Shown one piece after another: positions 45,532-56,495 of a DNA stretch of 64,000 nucleotides. A model generated the notes under the pieces. That model ran no database searches. It had not been told where the DNA came from and saw nothing but the letters and a program-made list of their open reading frames with translations. Made by a program: the position numbers and the translations under genes. Source of the stretch: Avibacterium sp. 20-132 (GTDB taxonomy: Bacteria; Pseudomonadota; Gammaproteobacteria; Enterobacterales; Pasteurellaceae); the NCBI RefSeq assembly GCF_023611925.1, contig NZ_CP091456.1, forward strand, positions 372,001-436,000. The letters are read 5' to 3'. The first letter of the stretch is position 1, and the number at the start of each line of letters is the position of its first letter.

Positions 45532-46164
45532 ATGAAACGACTCAAAGTGCTTTTGCTTAGCTTGTTTGCTTTACCTAATGCGTGGGCAAATTTAGATACC
45601 AATATCAAATACAGCTCAAATTATTTAATGCCTGCCTATGTGCATTTTAACGCCAACGGATCGCAATATCACGTTGATGCTAAGATCAATATTCCGCTGT
45701 ATAACATTGAATTTAAATCCGTTGGGACGCAAAGTAAAACGGATTTCAAAATGACTAATTACCAAGATGTACGTAACGGTAAACCTTATGCAAAAACGAT
45801 TATCAAAGGCAATGAAATTGCTTATGGTAAAGTAAAAAATGGTTTAAAAAGCGAGCCACTTGAAATGCCAACCTTTGATTTATTCACGGTAGCATTCCAG
45901 CTTAGCTATTACGACAAATTACCGAAAAATTTCCAAATTACTAACGGCAAAAAATTATATCCGATGAAAAATGTCTTCGTAAAACAAAGCGAACGACAAA
46001 TAAAAATGCAAAATCAATCACAAACAGAAATCACTTATCAATTCCGCACTGGCGAAAAATCTTTTGTGGTAAAAAAATATCGTGGTGAACAATTCCCTCG
46101 TTATATTTCTTATGATAAAGATGGCGACCATTATGAATTAACATTTAGTGAGTTTGTGAAATAA
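45532..46164 (+). CDS. Secreted/periplasmic protein of unknown function, DUF3108-like
   Basis: A 210-residue protein with a Sec signal peptide: basic MKRLK, hydrophobic VLLLSLFAL, and a likely cut after ANAWANA-type sequence near residue 19-20 (NAWA-NLD). The mature part is beta-rich, with alternating tyrosine and charged residues (NIKYSSNYLMPAYVHFNANG; KTIIKGNEIAYGKVKNG). It resembles the DUF3108 group of periplasmic proteins, whose function is unknown. No cysteine that would make it a lipoprotein is seen. It is single and followed by its own terminator. Confidence 0.65.
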   Translation: MKRLKVLLLSLFALPNAWANLDTNIKYSSNYLMPAYVHFNANGSQYHVDAKINIPLYNIEFKSVGTQSKTDFKMTNYQDVRNGKPYAKTIIKGNEIAYGKVKNGLKSEPLEMPTFDLFTVAFQLSYYDKLPKNFQITNGKKLYPMKNVFVKQSERQIKMQNQSQTEITYQFRTGEKSFVVKKYRGEQFPRYISYDKDGDHYELTFSEFVK

Positions 46165-46185
46165 GGCTTATTTTATTTCATACTA

Positions 46186-46225
46186 AAAAGGCAGCGTTCA
46201 ATTAAAGATTGATACACTGCCTTTT
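46186..46225 (+). terminator. Terminator of the DUF3108-like gene
   Basis: AAAAGGCAG (46186-46194) and CTGCCTTTT (46217-46225) around a 22-base loop. Confidence 0.65.
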
Positions 46226-46284
46226 CTCTTATATGCGGTTTAAAAATTTAATAAAAAAACCACCGCACTTTTATTCTGAGCCAA

Positions 46285-48756
46285 TTACCATTGATAGCTA
46301 TACCCTAGATTGAGCTGTACATTCTCTCTATAGCGACTCCCCATTTCATTTTTCAATGAAACATCAAAAGAACCAAATACAGTTTTCAATGCAGCGCCTA
46401 ATTCAAGTTGGGCGCGGTTACCAAATGATTGAATATTAGCTTTGGACTGACTGATCACAATATCATTTGAACCAAAATCATTTAGCCAATAAACACCCGC
46501 GTAAGGTTTTAGACTAACCGATGAAAGCGCAAAATTTCCCATAAATTGAGCGCCCAATTTGCTACGGTAAGTTGTGTTGCCATTGAATTTGGTTGCCGAT
46601 ATGCTCGCTTGTGGTACAACATTCCAATTAGTAAACATCGGTAATTTAATACCTGTACCAAGGCGTAAGCTATGAGCATTGAAGCTTTGTTTATCAACTT
46701 CATCACTACTTAAGCGTAAGCGGTTGTAGCTGTAATCAGTATCAAGGAATAAGCCATTTTGCCACTGCATTCCTCCATAAACACCTATATGATTACCTTT
46801 AATTTTCGCACTGCCATAATCTTTCTTGAAATCAATTTTTCCTTGACCAAGCCCCGTATAAAGCCCTGCATAGTAAGAAGTCTCTTGATTGACAAAATGC
46901 ACATCATAACCTACGGTCAGCAAATGATTGCGCTGTTTAAAGCCTGATGTATTAGCTAAAAGTGTTTGATAAGAATCCACTTCACTCCAATTATTGCTAT
47001 TTTGTACCCAGAACCCTGTTAGGCGCTCAGTGTTATGTAAGAAACTAACACGGTTGCTAACAATTTCCCCTTGAGTATATAAATAAGCTCTTGCCGCTTG
47101 TTGAATTGAAATCACATTATTGGCATATTGACTAAATGTTCTTTCGCCCTCATCGCTCGGTTGCGGTTGCGGTTCTTCAGTATTGGTTGATTTGCCTTTA
47201 TGCGCCAATACCCAATTATTATTATCTTTCGCTAATTCATAGCGATAAATTCCAGCATCAACATAAGGTTTATCTTTTAAACTGAATTCCCCATCACCTG
47301 AATTGGTTTTAACCAGAATAACTTTGCCATTTTCTTTTTTGGGTTCATTGCGAGAATTTCGCACTTGTAAACGATGATTACCTGTTACACTGCCTTTCAC
47401 AATAATTTGATCAGCGTTTTCAGAAGCTAAATCTGAATTTAAAATAAATTCACCGTTGCCAGATAAATCTTTATTAATTGTTAAAGTATGGAATGCGGAA
47501 TCAGGCTCAAACTCAACTGTCGAATTATTCACACTGAGATTATCTAGCGTGCTATCACCTTTAAATTTCCACTGGCTATTACCATTTAAAGTTAAATCCA
47601 CCGTACCGTGTTCGTAATTAGGGTTAATATAACTCACACCTTGCAATTTCGCGCCTTGATCGGCTTGGATTTTTAAAGCTAAATTGTTGGTAATTTCAGG
47701 CGCATCAGGTTCTTCTTCTCTAGTCATATCAATAATATGCTGATCATTAATATTAATTAATTGCTCTGTTTTAACTTCACCGCCATTAATTTGAAGATCA
47801 ATGACATCTTTTCTTGCATTCTCAGTAATATAATGAAAGAAAGTACCAGCTGAAATAGTATTATCTTTAAAGGTTATTTTAGAAACTAATTGCTTAGCTT
47901 CATCTCCTCTTGTTGGACCTTCTAACTTAAGAACGTTGCTTTTATTATTTAAAGATATTTGGCTATTAGTTAAATTTAAAGTAATTTGGTTTTCAACTTC
48001 TTTTGCAAGATCAAACGCAAACTGTCCATCTTGATTTCCTGTTATTGATAACTTATTTCCTTCAAAATTTATTCCCCCGAAGTTTGATATGGCATTTGTT
48101 TGCGCTGCATTCATCAGAATAGCCAAATTATCTATTTTTAGCGTAGAATTATTCGCACTAATCCCTTCACTACCATAACTATTTAATAGAATTTTTCCTC
48201 CATTAACAATGAGCTTTTCAGCCTCCTGCAAATGAATTGCCGTACCACCATATGCCTCAGGCGTATCATTAAGTTGTTCAATACTTGAACCTATTGTCAA
48301 TGTCACTCCCTGTTCAATGACACCGCGATCTCCCTTGTATAAGGATAAAATAACACCGGACTCGTTAGCATAACGCTCTAAAATCGCAGAAACACCGTCT
48401 TTAAGGGTAATCTGATTATGTAATGCGTTAGGCTCAATAGAAAATAATACACCTGCAAATTCTTTTCCATTTTCCCTTATTCGATTGGTAGTTACGCCTC
48501 TGTTTTTATAGTTTCCTCCAAAAACAGTAAGATTAACCGCTTCCTGTGTATCTGTTGGGAAATTGCCTGATGATAATAATTTACGCTCTACACTTATCTC
48601 AAATGAAGGCTCGTAAATAAAATATTGGTTACTTCCTATATTCGTATCAATATTACACCCATATTGATTAGAACAAGTTAAATCGATCGCATTCGCTTGA
48701 GAGTAACAGGCAACTAATATCGCTCCTAAAGTGAGTTTTGGTGAAAATCTTTGCAT
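46285..48756 (-). CDS. Autotransporter (type Va) with pertactin-like passenger, possible adhesin
   Basis: An 823-residue outer-membrane autotransporter. The signal peptide is residues 1-23 (ACYSQANA then IDL). The passenger, about 24-525, has repeating beta-helix strands with many Asn and Gly turns. It carries a Cys28-Cys34 pair and an RGD at 283-285. A pertactin-type C-terminal stretch lies at 440-520 (GIYRYELAKDNNNWVLAHK). A Pro/Glu-rich linker at 523-538 leads to an autotransporter barrel at about 541-823, ending in the expected aromatic residue (LGYSYQW). No serine-protease GDSGS motif is visible, so adhesion is more likely than proteolysis. The function is not established. It is monocistronic. 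Confidence 0.85.
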   Translation of the reverse strand: MQRFSPKLTLGAILVACYSQANAIDLTCSNQYGCNIDTNIGSNQYFIYEPSFEISVERKLLSSGNFPTDTQEAVNLTVFGGNYKNRGVTTNRIRENGKEFAGVLFSIEPNALHNQITLKDGVSAILERYANESGVILSLYKGDRGVIEQGVTLTIGSSIEQLNDTPEAYGGTAIHLQEAEKLIVNGGKILLNSYGSEGISANNSTLKIDNLAILMNAAQTNAISNFGGINFEGNKLSITGNQDGQFAFDLAKEVENQITLNLTNSQISLNNKSNVLKLEGPTRGDEAKQLVSKITFKDNTISAGTFFHYITENARKDVIDLQINGGEVKTEQLININDQHIIDMTREEEPDAPEITNNLALKIQADQGAKLQGVSYINPNYEHGTVDLTLNGNSQWKFKGDSTLDNLSVNNSTVEFEPDSAFHTLTINKDLSGNGEFILNSDLASENADQIIVKGSVTGNHRLQVRNSRNEPKKENGKVILVKTNSGDGEFSLKDKPYVDAGIYRYELAKDNNNWVLAHKGKSTNTEEPQPQPSDEGERTFSQYANNVISIQQAARAYLYTQGEIVSNRVSFLHNTERLTGFWVQNSNNWSEVDSYQTLLANTSGFKQRNHLLTVGYDVHFVNQETSYYAGLYTGLGQGKIDFKKDYGSAKIKGNHIGVYGGMQWQNGLFLDTDYSYNRLRLSSDEVDKQSFNAHSLRLGTGIKLPMFTNWNVVPQASISATKFNGNTTYRSKLGAQFMGNFALSSVSLKPYAGVYWLNDFGSNDIVISQSKANIQSFGNRAQLELGAALKTVFGSFDVSLKNEMGSRYRENVQLNLGYSYQW

Positions 48757-48870
48757 TGGATTATCCTTAGCTTATGATGAAAAAATAATCGTGTTTAGAT
48801 AAATATCTCTTCGTATCGTACCACAAAAAATATAGCTCTAGAAAATAACAATCTATAAAAATCCCATATA

Positions 48871-48900
48871 AAAAGTGCGGTGAAAAACCACCGCACTTTT
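48871..48900 (-). terminator. Uptake-signal terminator of glpK
   Basis: AAAAGTGCGGTG (48871-48882) and CACCGCACTTTT (48889-48900), a 12-bp perfect stem with a 6-base loop, just past the glpK stop. Confidence 0.88.
48873..48898. repeat. Example of the paired DNA-uptake signal (family repeat)
   Basis: Copies of AAGTGCGGT/ACCGCACTT occur throughout. Inverted pairs lie at 1285/1315, 12795/12812, 24168/24197, 29020/29050, 31028/31056, 34072/34101 and 48873/48890. Single copies include 2550, 5307, 5463, 7197, 9379, 9779, 10539, 13581, 38789, 46262, 55694 and 62972. Confidence 0.9.
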
Positions 48901-48920
48901 TCCAAGAAGAAATGTTAATG

Positions 48921-50432
<1,512 letters not shown>

Positions 50433-50574
50433 TCAGTCCTCTTTTATTTATGAGATGAGTAAAATGTCGCACCAATCTTACTATCCGAAACCTTTTTTGA
50501 GCTAAAACGAAAGAATTACTAAAAATAAAAAATAATCGAAAACGCTCAAATTTAAAATAATCAATATGTAAAAA

Positions 50575-50590
50575 TTTGATCTGTTTCACA
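50575..50590. promoter_or_regulatory. CRP-like site, glpK side
   Basis: TTTGA-TCTGTT-TCACA has a perfect right half and one mismatch on the left. Confidence 0.55.
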
Positions 50591-50656
50591 AAATATTTTT
50601 TCCTCTACTTCTTATGAGTTATTTTTATATTTCAATATTAATCAATAAATTAAAAA

Positions 50657-50672
50657 TGTGATCAAGCTAACA
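50657..50672. promoter_or_regulatory. CRP-like site, glpF side
   Basis: TGTGA-TCAAGC-TAACA has a perfect left half and one mismatch on the right. A -10-like TTATAA lies at 50697-50702, about the distance expected for CRP activation of glpF. Confidence 0.5.
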
Positions 50673-50828
50673 AATTAGATAAAAAGTCGCTAAATCCTTA
50701 TAAAAAGTATTGCTTTAAACACATTTCTATTAATAATGAAATACGCACCAATAATATTCAAAAATGCCTTTTTGGTTCTAAACGAAAGAAAATCACAGAG
50801 CAAACGAAAAGATGAAAAGGAGTGCATT

Positions 50829-51566
50829 ATGAATGCTTATCTGGCGGAATTTATTGGTACCGCATTACTGATTTTAATGGGTAATGGCGTGGTTGCTAAT
50901 GTATGCTTAAATAAAACCAAAGGACAAAGTTCAGGATGGATTGTCATTACCACAGCTTGGGCCTTTGCTGTTTATGTGGCAGTCGTTGTAACAGGGCCTT
51001 ACAGTGGTGCGCATCTTAACCCTGCCGTAACCCTTGGCTTGGCAGTTATTGGGAGTTTCGATCCATCAATGATTTTCGGCTATATTGTGGCACAAATCGC
51101 AGGAGGAATGTTCGGCGCATTACTCGTTTATACGTTCTATAAAGATCATTTCACCGCAACCGAAGATCAAGGTGCAAAACGTGCGTGTTTCTGCACAGAA
51201 CCGGCTATACGCAACTATGCTAGTAATTTTATCAGTGAAGTAATTGGCACCTTTGTTTTATTATTTGTGATTTTCTATCTCTCCGGTGCAAGCCTTGATT
51301 TTCCAGAAGGCACCACAACGCCTATCGGATTAGGCTCTCTCGGCGCATTACCCGTCGCTATTTTAGTATGGGCAATTGGTTTAAGTTTAGGTGGTACAAC
51401 AGGTTATGCGATCAACCCTGCACGTGATCTCGGGCCTCGCTTAACCCTTGGATTATTAGGTAAAACCTTAAACACATCAGCAGATTGGCAATATAGCTGG
51501 GTACCTGTATTAGGTCCAATTACAGGAGCAGTGTTAGCTGGGGTAGTTTACAACGTATTAATGTAA
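50829..51566 (+). CDS. glpF: Glycerol facilitator (aquaglyceroporin)
   Basis: A 245-residue channel of the aquaporin family. The two NPA motifs are at 64-66 (AHLNPAVTLG) and 196-198 (AINPARDLGPR). The aspartate after the second NPAR is typical of glycerol-conducting channels. The ATG at 50829 follows AAAAGGAGTGCATT; a longer frame from 50736 would be read through AAACGAAA repeats and is rejected. Its shorter C-terminus than E. coli GlpF (281) is noted. Glycerol enters and is trapped by GlpK. Confidence 0.94.
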   Translation: MNAYLAEFIGTALLILMGNGVVANVCLNKTKGQSSGWIVITTAWAFAVYVAVVVTGPYSGAHLNPAVTLGLAVIGSFDPSMIFGYIVAQIAGGMFGALLVYTFYKDHFTATEDQGAKRACFCTEPAIRNYASNFISEVIGTFVLLFVIFYLSGASLDFPEGTTTPIGLGSLGALPVAILVWAIGLSLGGTTGYAINPARDLGPRLTLGLLGKTLNTSADWQYSWVPVLGPITGAVLAGVVYNVLM

Positions 51567-51573
51567 GATTTTA

Positions 51574-51610
51574 AAAAGCGTTCAAATTGCTGATATTTGA
51601 ACGCTTTTTT
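51574..51610 (+). terminator. Terminator of glpF
   Basis: AAAAAGCGTTCAAAT (51574-51588) and ATTTGAACGCTTTTT (51596-51610), 15 bp perfect, around a 7-base loop. Confidence 0.92.
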
Positions 51611-51620
51611 GTAGCTCGCC

Positions 51621-52340
51621 CTATTCTGATTTTTCAATATCAATCACTTCCACCCACGCGCCATTTTTCACCTGCCAACGAATATTAAAATCATACAATC
51701 GCATTCCATAAATTCGCTCAGAGGTACTCGCTTGGTGATAAGCAGGACGGGGATCTTGTTGTAGCACTTCGCTAATGAAACGCTGAAAATTTGGGTATTT
51801 TGCACCGCACTTGATTAATTGCGTTTGCGCTTTGGGTGAGAAGAAAACCTGTAATTTTGCTTCTGGGGGGTGTTGGGCAAAGCTTGATTTTGCATTCGTT
51901 TCACTGTCGGCATAGGCAAGATAAGGTTTAATGTCAAAAATTGGTGTGCCATCAACTAAATCAACCGCGCCTAGATGAAGTAATACTTGCCCCTTATTTA
52001 TTTCTATCCCCATTAATTCAACTTTAGATAAACCAAGTGGATTTGGGCGATGTGTCGCGCGTGAAGCAAATACGCCTATGCGTTGATTACCGCCAAGGCG
52101 TGGTGGACGGACAGTAGGCTGCCATTTGCCTACGGGGACTTTATCAAACTGGAAAATAAGCCATAAATGAGAAAAGTGTTCCAAACCACGTACTGCCTCA
52201 GGTTGGTTATAAGGCGGTAGTAAGCGGATTGTGCCAACACCATCTTGCACTAAATTAGGTTGGCGTGGCACGGAAAATTTCTCTTTATAAGGGCTATGAA
52301 TGATTCCGATAGGGGAAAGGGTTAAATTAAGTTGCGACAT
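51621..52340 (-). CDS. trmO: tRNA (N6-threonylcarbamoyladenosine(37)-N6)-methyltransferase TrmO
   Basis: A 239-residue protein of the TrmO (YaeB/TsaA) family, which methylates t6A37 in threonine tRNA. Family motifs include [37 protein letters not shown], and [19 protein letters not shown], where the last segment binds S-adenosylmethionine. The C-terminal domain follows from about 165. The Haemophilus homologue was once named VirR/TsaA. It is convergent with glpF, with a shared terminator. Confidence 0.93.
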   Translation of the reverse strand: MSQLNLTLSPIGIIHSPYKEKFSVPRQPNLVQDGVGTIRLLPPYNQPEAVRGLEHFSHLWLIFQFDKVPVGKWQPTVRPPRLGGNQRIGVFASRATHRPNPLGLSKVELMGIEINKGQVLLHLGAVDLVDGTPIFDIKPYLAYADSETNAKSSFAQHPPEAKLQVFFSPKAQTQLIKCGAKYPNFQRFISEVLQQDPRPAYHQASTSERIYGMRLYDFNIRWQVKNGAWVEVIDIEKSE

Positions 52341-52442
52341 ATTTTCCTTAAACAGTTAAAATGGCGAAGATAAATGAGTACAATAGCCAATTCTTTGGAA
52401 TATTTTACGCCAAAATTAGAATTTAGAAAGATAGTGAAAAAT

Positions 52443-53348
52443 ATGGATAAACAAGTCATTAAAATGTGGGTGGAAACGGCAAGACCGAAAACCCTACCTT
52501 TAGCTGCCGCTTCAATTGTTATGGGGGCGGCGCTTGCCTACTGGGATCATAAATTTAGCTGGCAAATCAGTCTATTATGTTTGATTACCACCTTGTTGTT
52601 ACAAATTCTTTCTAACTTTGCCAATGATTATGGTGATCACCAAAAAGGCAGTGATACCGCAGAGCGTATCGGACCATTGCGTGGTATTCAACACGGCGTG
52701 ATTAGTGCAAAGCAACTGAAAAAAGGGTTAATTGCTCTCATTTTAGCCAGTTTATTTTTCGGCTTTCTGTTAATTGCCATAGCTTATCAAAGTTATGCTG
52801 ATCTCTTGGCCTTTTCCCTTTTAGGTGGTCTTGCCATTATTGCTGCGATTACTTATACCGTAGGTGCAAAGCCTTATGGTTATATGGGATTAGGCGATAT
52901 TTCCGTGTTATTATTTTTTGGGATTTTGGGGGTATGTGGAACCTATTATTTGCAAACTCACCAACTAAATTTGATGATTTTTTTACCCGCACTTGCAACT
53001 GGATTATTTGCCACCGCAGTTTTGAATATCAATAACTTACGAGATATAGAACAAGACAAAAAGGCGGGTAAAAATACCTTAGCCGTGCGATTAGGTGCAA
53101 AAAAAGGGCGGATTTATCATTGCCTTTTATTAACCACAGGTGCCATCTGTTATCTGCTTTTTGCCTTAGCCAATTTCCACCAATTAGTGAGTTTTATTTT
53201 CCTTATTGCCTATCCATTACTAATAAAACACGCTGCCTTCGTTTATCACAGTAAAGACCCATTATTATTGCGCCCAATGCTTGGGCAAATGTCAATGCTT
53301 GCCCTTTTAACTAACTTACTTTTTAGTTTCGGCTTGCTAGTGGGCTAG
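52443..53348 (+). CDS. menA: 1,4-dihydroxy-2-naphthoate octaprenyltransferase
   Basis: A 301-residue UbiA-family membrane enzyme with about eight or nine helices, adding the prenyl tail to make demethylmenaquinone for anaerobic respiration. The first aspartate-rich motif is SNFANDYGDHQKGSDT and the second is NNLRDIEQDKKAGKNTLAVRLG. The start at 52443 (MDKQVIKMWVETARPKTLPL) aligns with E. coli MenA; an upstream frame start at 52374 and a later one at 52464 are alternatives. It is followed by rraA, as in E. coli. Confidence 0.93.
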   Translation: MDKQVIKMWVETARPKTLPLAAASIVMGAALAYWDHKFSWQISLLCLITTLLLQILSNFANDYGDHQKGSDTAERIGPLRGIQHGVISAKQLKKGLIALILASLFFGFLLIAIAYQSYADLLAFSLLGGLAIIAAITYTVGAKPYGYMGLGDISVLLFFGILGVCGTYYLQTHQLNLMIFLPALATGLFATAVLNINNLRDIEQDKKAGKNTLAVRLGAKKGRIYHCLLLTTGAICYLLFALANFHQLVSFIFLIAYPLLIKHAAFVYHSKDPLLLRPMLGQMSMLALLTNLLFSFGLLVG

Positions 53349-53398
53349 CAATAGGCATATACTAGAACAATCATTTTCAGCGTATAACAGGTGAACTT

Positions 53399-53899
53399 AT
53401 GTGTATTGATACTTCTACTCTCTGCGATATTTATTTAGATCAAGTTGATGTTGTAGAACCGATTTTTTCTAACTTCGGTGGCTTAACTTCCTTTTACGGC
53501 AAAATTACCACCGTAAAATGCTTTGAAAGCAATGGCTTAATTGGCGAAATTTTGGAAGAAAACGGTGAAGGTCGCGTGTTATTAGTGGACGGCGGCGGTG
53601 CAGTGCGTCAAGCCTTGATTGATGCTGAACTCGCTCAACTTGCTGTAGATAATGGCTGGGAAGGGATTATCGTTTACGGTGCGGTTCGTCAAATTCAACA
53701 GTTAGAAAATTTAGATATCGGTATTCAAGCCCTTGCCCCAATTCCTGTGGGAGCAAGTGATGATACGCAAGGCGAGGTTGATGTTCCTGTGAATTTTGGT
53801 GGGGTTACATTTTACCCTGAAGATTATGTGTATGCAGATTTAACGGGCATTATCCTTTCGCAAGAACCTTTAGCGTTAGATGATTCCGAAGAAGAATAA
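53399..53899 (+). CDS. rraA: Regulator of RNase E activity RraA
   Basis: A 166-residue protein that in E. coli binds the C-terminal scaffold of RNase E and dampens its activity. Motifs typical of the family include [35 protein letters not shown] and [13 protein letters not shown]. It forms a trimer. The rne gene with a conserved degradosome tail is in the same window. It follows menA by 50 bases and is probably co-transcribed. Confidence 0.95.
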   Translation: MCIDTSTLCDIYLDQVDVVEPIFSNFGGLTSFYGKITTVKCFESNGLIGEILEENGEGRVLLVDGGGAVRQALIDAELAQLAVDNGWEGIIVYGAVRQIQQLENLDIGIQALAPIPVGASDDTQGEVDVPVNFGGVTFYPEDYVYADLTGIILSQEPLALDDSEEE

Positions 53900-53911
53900 T
53901 TCGATTAAGAT

Positions 53912-53938
53912 AATGGCAAGTTTTTCTTGCCATTATTT
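53912..53938 (+). terminator. Terminator of rraA
   Basis: AATGGCAAG (53912-53920), loop TTTTT, CTTGCCATT (53926-53934), then T. Confidence 0.9.
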
Positions 53939-54128
53939 TTCTACTCTAGCTTTTTTCATCTTTTTGCTTGATTGCGACTTTTTACTGTTTATTCAGCTAT
54001 TTTTCTGACCTGCTTCACAAAACCACAATTTTTTTATTGCTTTTTATTAACAACTTGATAACGTTAGCTTGTCTTTATGGCTAACCCCAAAAAGTTAGCG
54101 CCAATAACGAACATAAAGAGGAATAACT

Positions 54129-55514
54129 ATGAATACAACATCAACCCAAACTACATCACATCGTAATAGCATTATTCTGATTGCCGATATGGTGCTTTTC
54201 TTTGTTTTATTAAATTTTCTTCCTTTTGATCCCAAAGCAAATAAAGGCTTGGCAATGTTAGCGTTTATTGCGGTATTATGGCTAACCGAAGCCTTACACG
54301 TAACAATTACTGCGCTTTTAGTTCCCTTACTTGCTATTATGCTAGATTTGGTCACCACCAAACAGGCTTTAGTTGCTTTTGCCGATCCAAATATTTTCCT
54401 CTTTTTTGGTGGATTTGCATTAGCCACCGCACTTCATCAGCAAAATATTGATCGAATGATCGCCAATAAAATTATGGCATTGGCTGGTGGTCGCTTATTA
54501 GTTGCAGTGCTTTATCTCTTTACTATTACCGCATTTTTATCAATGTGGATGAGTAATACCGCAACAGCCGCAATGATGCTACCTCTCGCAATGGGGATTT
54601 TAAGCCAAATGGATAAAGAACGTGAGCATAACACCTATGTATTCGTATTATTAGGTATTGCGTATAGTGCCAGTATCGGTGGTATGGGAACACTCGTAGG
54701 TAGCCCGCCAAATAACATTGTCGCAACGCAACTAAAACTGACCTTCTCAGATTGGTTGAGTTACGGTATTCCTGTGATGCTCCTATTAATGCCAATTATG
54801 ATTGGTACGTTATATATGGTATTCCGCCCAAAACTCAATCTACATTTCAAACAAGATTTTGAAAAAATTGAATTTAATTCTAAACGCATTATTACGCTAG
54901 TGATTTTCATCTTAATTGCGCTATGTTGGGTATTTAGTAGCAAAATTAATCCTATACTTTCATCATTACTTGGTTTAGAGAAAAAAATTGTGAGTTTTGA
55001 CAGCGTCATTGCTCTGCTTGCTGCGGTAATTATTTGTGCCACAGGTGTCGCCTCTTGGAAACAGTTACAAAATAACACCGATTGGGGCGTGTTAATGCTG
55101 TTCGGGGGTGGTTTAACCCTCAGTTCCGTGTTGCGCGATTCAGGTGCAAGCCGTATTTTAGCTGATGGCATTGTTTTCTTAATCGAGGGAGGGCATTTCT
55201 ATCTTATCGGCTTGTTGGTCGCTGCGTTTATCATCTTCTTAACAGAATTTACCTCAAATACGGCAAGTGCGGCCCTATTAGTGCCAATTTTTATCTCTAT
55301 CGCACAATCATTAGGTATGCCAGAATTAGGCTTAGCCCTTATTATTGGTTTAGGCGCATCTTGTGCCTTTATGCTACCAGTTGCCACACCACCAAATGCC
55401 ATTGTGTTTGGTACAGGCGAAGTGAAACAACGAGAAATGATCCGAGCGGGTATCTTGCTCAATCTTATTAGCGTATTTGTTATTGGCACATTAGCCTATT
55501 TGTTATGGTTCTAA
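54129..55514 (+). CDS. Sodium-dependent dicarboxylate/anion symporter (SLC13/DASS family)
   Basis: A 461-residue polytopic transporter with about 11 to 12 helices. The two Ser-Asn-Thr motifs that bind sodium and substrate in the VcINDY structure are present in MSNTATAAMML and EFTSNTASAALL. A conserved central segment is GMGTLVGSPPNNIVATQL, matched by SCAFMLPVATPPNAIVFG. Substrates of this family are C4-dicarboxylates, citrate or sulfate; the substrate here is unknown. Succinate or malate transport would suit the aspA/maeB metabolism, an inference. Confidence 0.88.
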   Translation: MNTTSTQTTSHRNSIILIADMVLFFVLLNFLPFDPKANKGLAMLAFIAVLWLTEALHVTITALLVPLLAIMLDLVTTKQALVAFADPNIFLFFGGFALATALHQQNIDRMIANKIMALAGGRLLVAVLYLFTITAFLSMWMSNTATAAMMLPLAMGILSQMDKEREHNTYVFVLLGIAYSASIGGMGTLVGSPPNNIVATQLKLTFSDWLSYGIPVMLLLMPIMIGTLYMVFRPKLNLHFKQDFEKIEFNSKRIITLVIFILIALCWVFSSKINPILSSLLGLEKKIVSFDSVIALLAAVIICATGVASWKQLQNNTDWGVLMLFGGGLTLSSVLRDSGASRILADGIVFLIEGGHFYLIGLLVAAFIIFLTEFTSNTASAALLVPIFISIAQSLGMPELGLALIIGLGASCAFMLPVATPPNAIVFGTGEVKQREMIRAGILLNLISVFVIGTLAYLLWF

Positions 55515-55649
55515 AATGATGCTATTTAAGATAAACGCCAGCTTTTAGCTTTGTTTTCTTCACAAAAGCATTTTCTAATAAAAATAGCGGAGAAATCCGC
55601 TATTTTTTGTTATCCTAAGGGACATTCATCTTATTTTTCGGACAAGGTT

Positions 55650-56483
55650 ATGACTTCCCAAAACAATACCCACAAAAAATTGCCAGAAAATGCACCGCAC
55701 TTTGCACAAGCTGACACGCAACAAATTCAGACTGATAACGAACAAGAAACCACCCATTTTGGTTTCCAAACTGTGGCAAAAGCAGAAAAACAAAAGCTGG
55801 TAGCCAACGTGTTCCACTCAGTGGCTGGCAAATATGATTTAATGAATGACTTGCTTTCTTTTGGTATTCATCGTGTTTGGAAACGCTTTACGATTGATTG
55901 CAGTGGCGTGCGAAAAGGGCAAAAAGTGCTAGATTTAGCAGGGGGAACAGGGGATTTCAGCGCGAAATTTTCTCGCCTTGTCGGTGAAAGTGGACAAGTC
56001 ATTTTGGCAGATATTAATTCTTCAATGCTCAATGTAGGACGAGAAAAATTGCGTAATCTTGGCGTAGTGGGCAACATCAATTATGTACAAGCTAATGCAG
56101 AAACCTTGCCCTTTGCCGATAACACCTTTGATTGCGTAATTATTAGTTTTGGCTTACGTAATGTCACAGATAAGGACAAAGCATTACGTTCAATGTTCCG
56201 CGTATTAAAACCCAGTGGGCGCTTGTTAGTGTTGGAATTTTCTAAACCGATTTTAGATCCACTAAGCAAAATCTATAATTTTTATTCTTTCAATATTTTA
56301 CCGAAAATCGGTGAAGTGGTGGTAAATGATGGCGATAGTTACCGTTATTTAGCTGAATCAATCCGAATGCACCCCAAACAAGAGGATCTTAAAACGATGA
56401 TGGAACAGGCCGGCTTTGAGCAAGTGAATTACTACAACCTCAGCGCAGGCATTGTTGCCCTGCATCGAGGCTATAAATTTTAA
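55650..56483 (+). CDS. ubiE: Ubiquinone/menaquinone biosynthesis C-methyltransferase UbiE
   Basis: A 277-residue SAM-dependent methyltransferase that acts in both ubiquinone and menaquinone synthesis. The core starts at [14 protein letters not shown], and the SAM motif is [21 protein letters not shown]. The N-terminus from the ATG at 55650 (after ACAAGGTT) is about 26 residues longer than E. coli UbiE. The extension includes an uptake signal (55694-55702) encoding APHF and has no internal Met, so it is translated. It begins ubiE-ubiJ-ubiB-tatABC, the E. coli order. Confidence 0.94.
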   Translation: MTSQNNTHKKLPENAPHFAQADTQQIQTDNEQETTHFGFQTVAKAEKQKLVANVFHSVAGKYDLMNDLLSFGIHRVWKRFTIDCSGVRKGQKVLDLAGGTGDFSAKFSRLVGESGQVILADINSSMLNVGREKLRNLGVVGNINYVQANAETLPFADNTFDCVIISFGLRNVTDKDKALRSMFRVLKPSGRLLVLEFSKPILDPLSKIYNFYSFNILPKIGEVVVNDGDSYRYLAESIRMHPKQEDLKTMMEQAGFEQVNYYNLSAGIVALHRGYKF

Positions 56484-56495
56484 GCGAGTCAAAAA

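Noticed and set aside
50736..50828. Longer glpF reading frame
   Set aside because: The extension is basic, lacks a ribosome site and covers operator-like repeats; the ATG at 50829 follows AGGAG.
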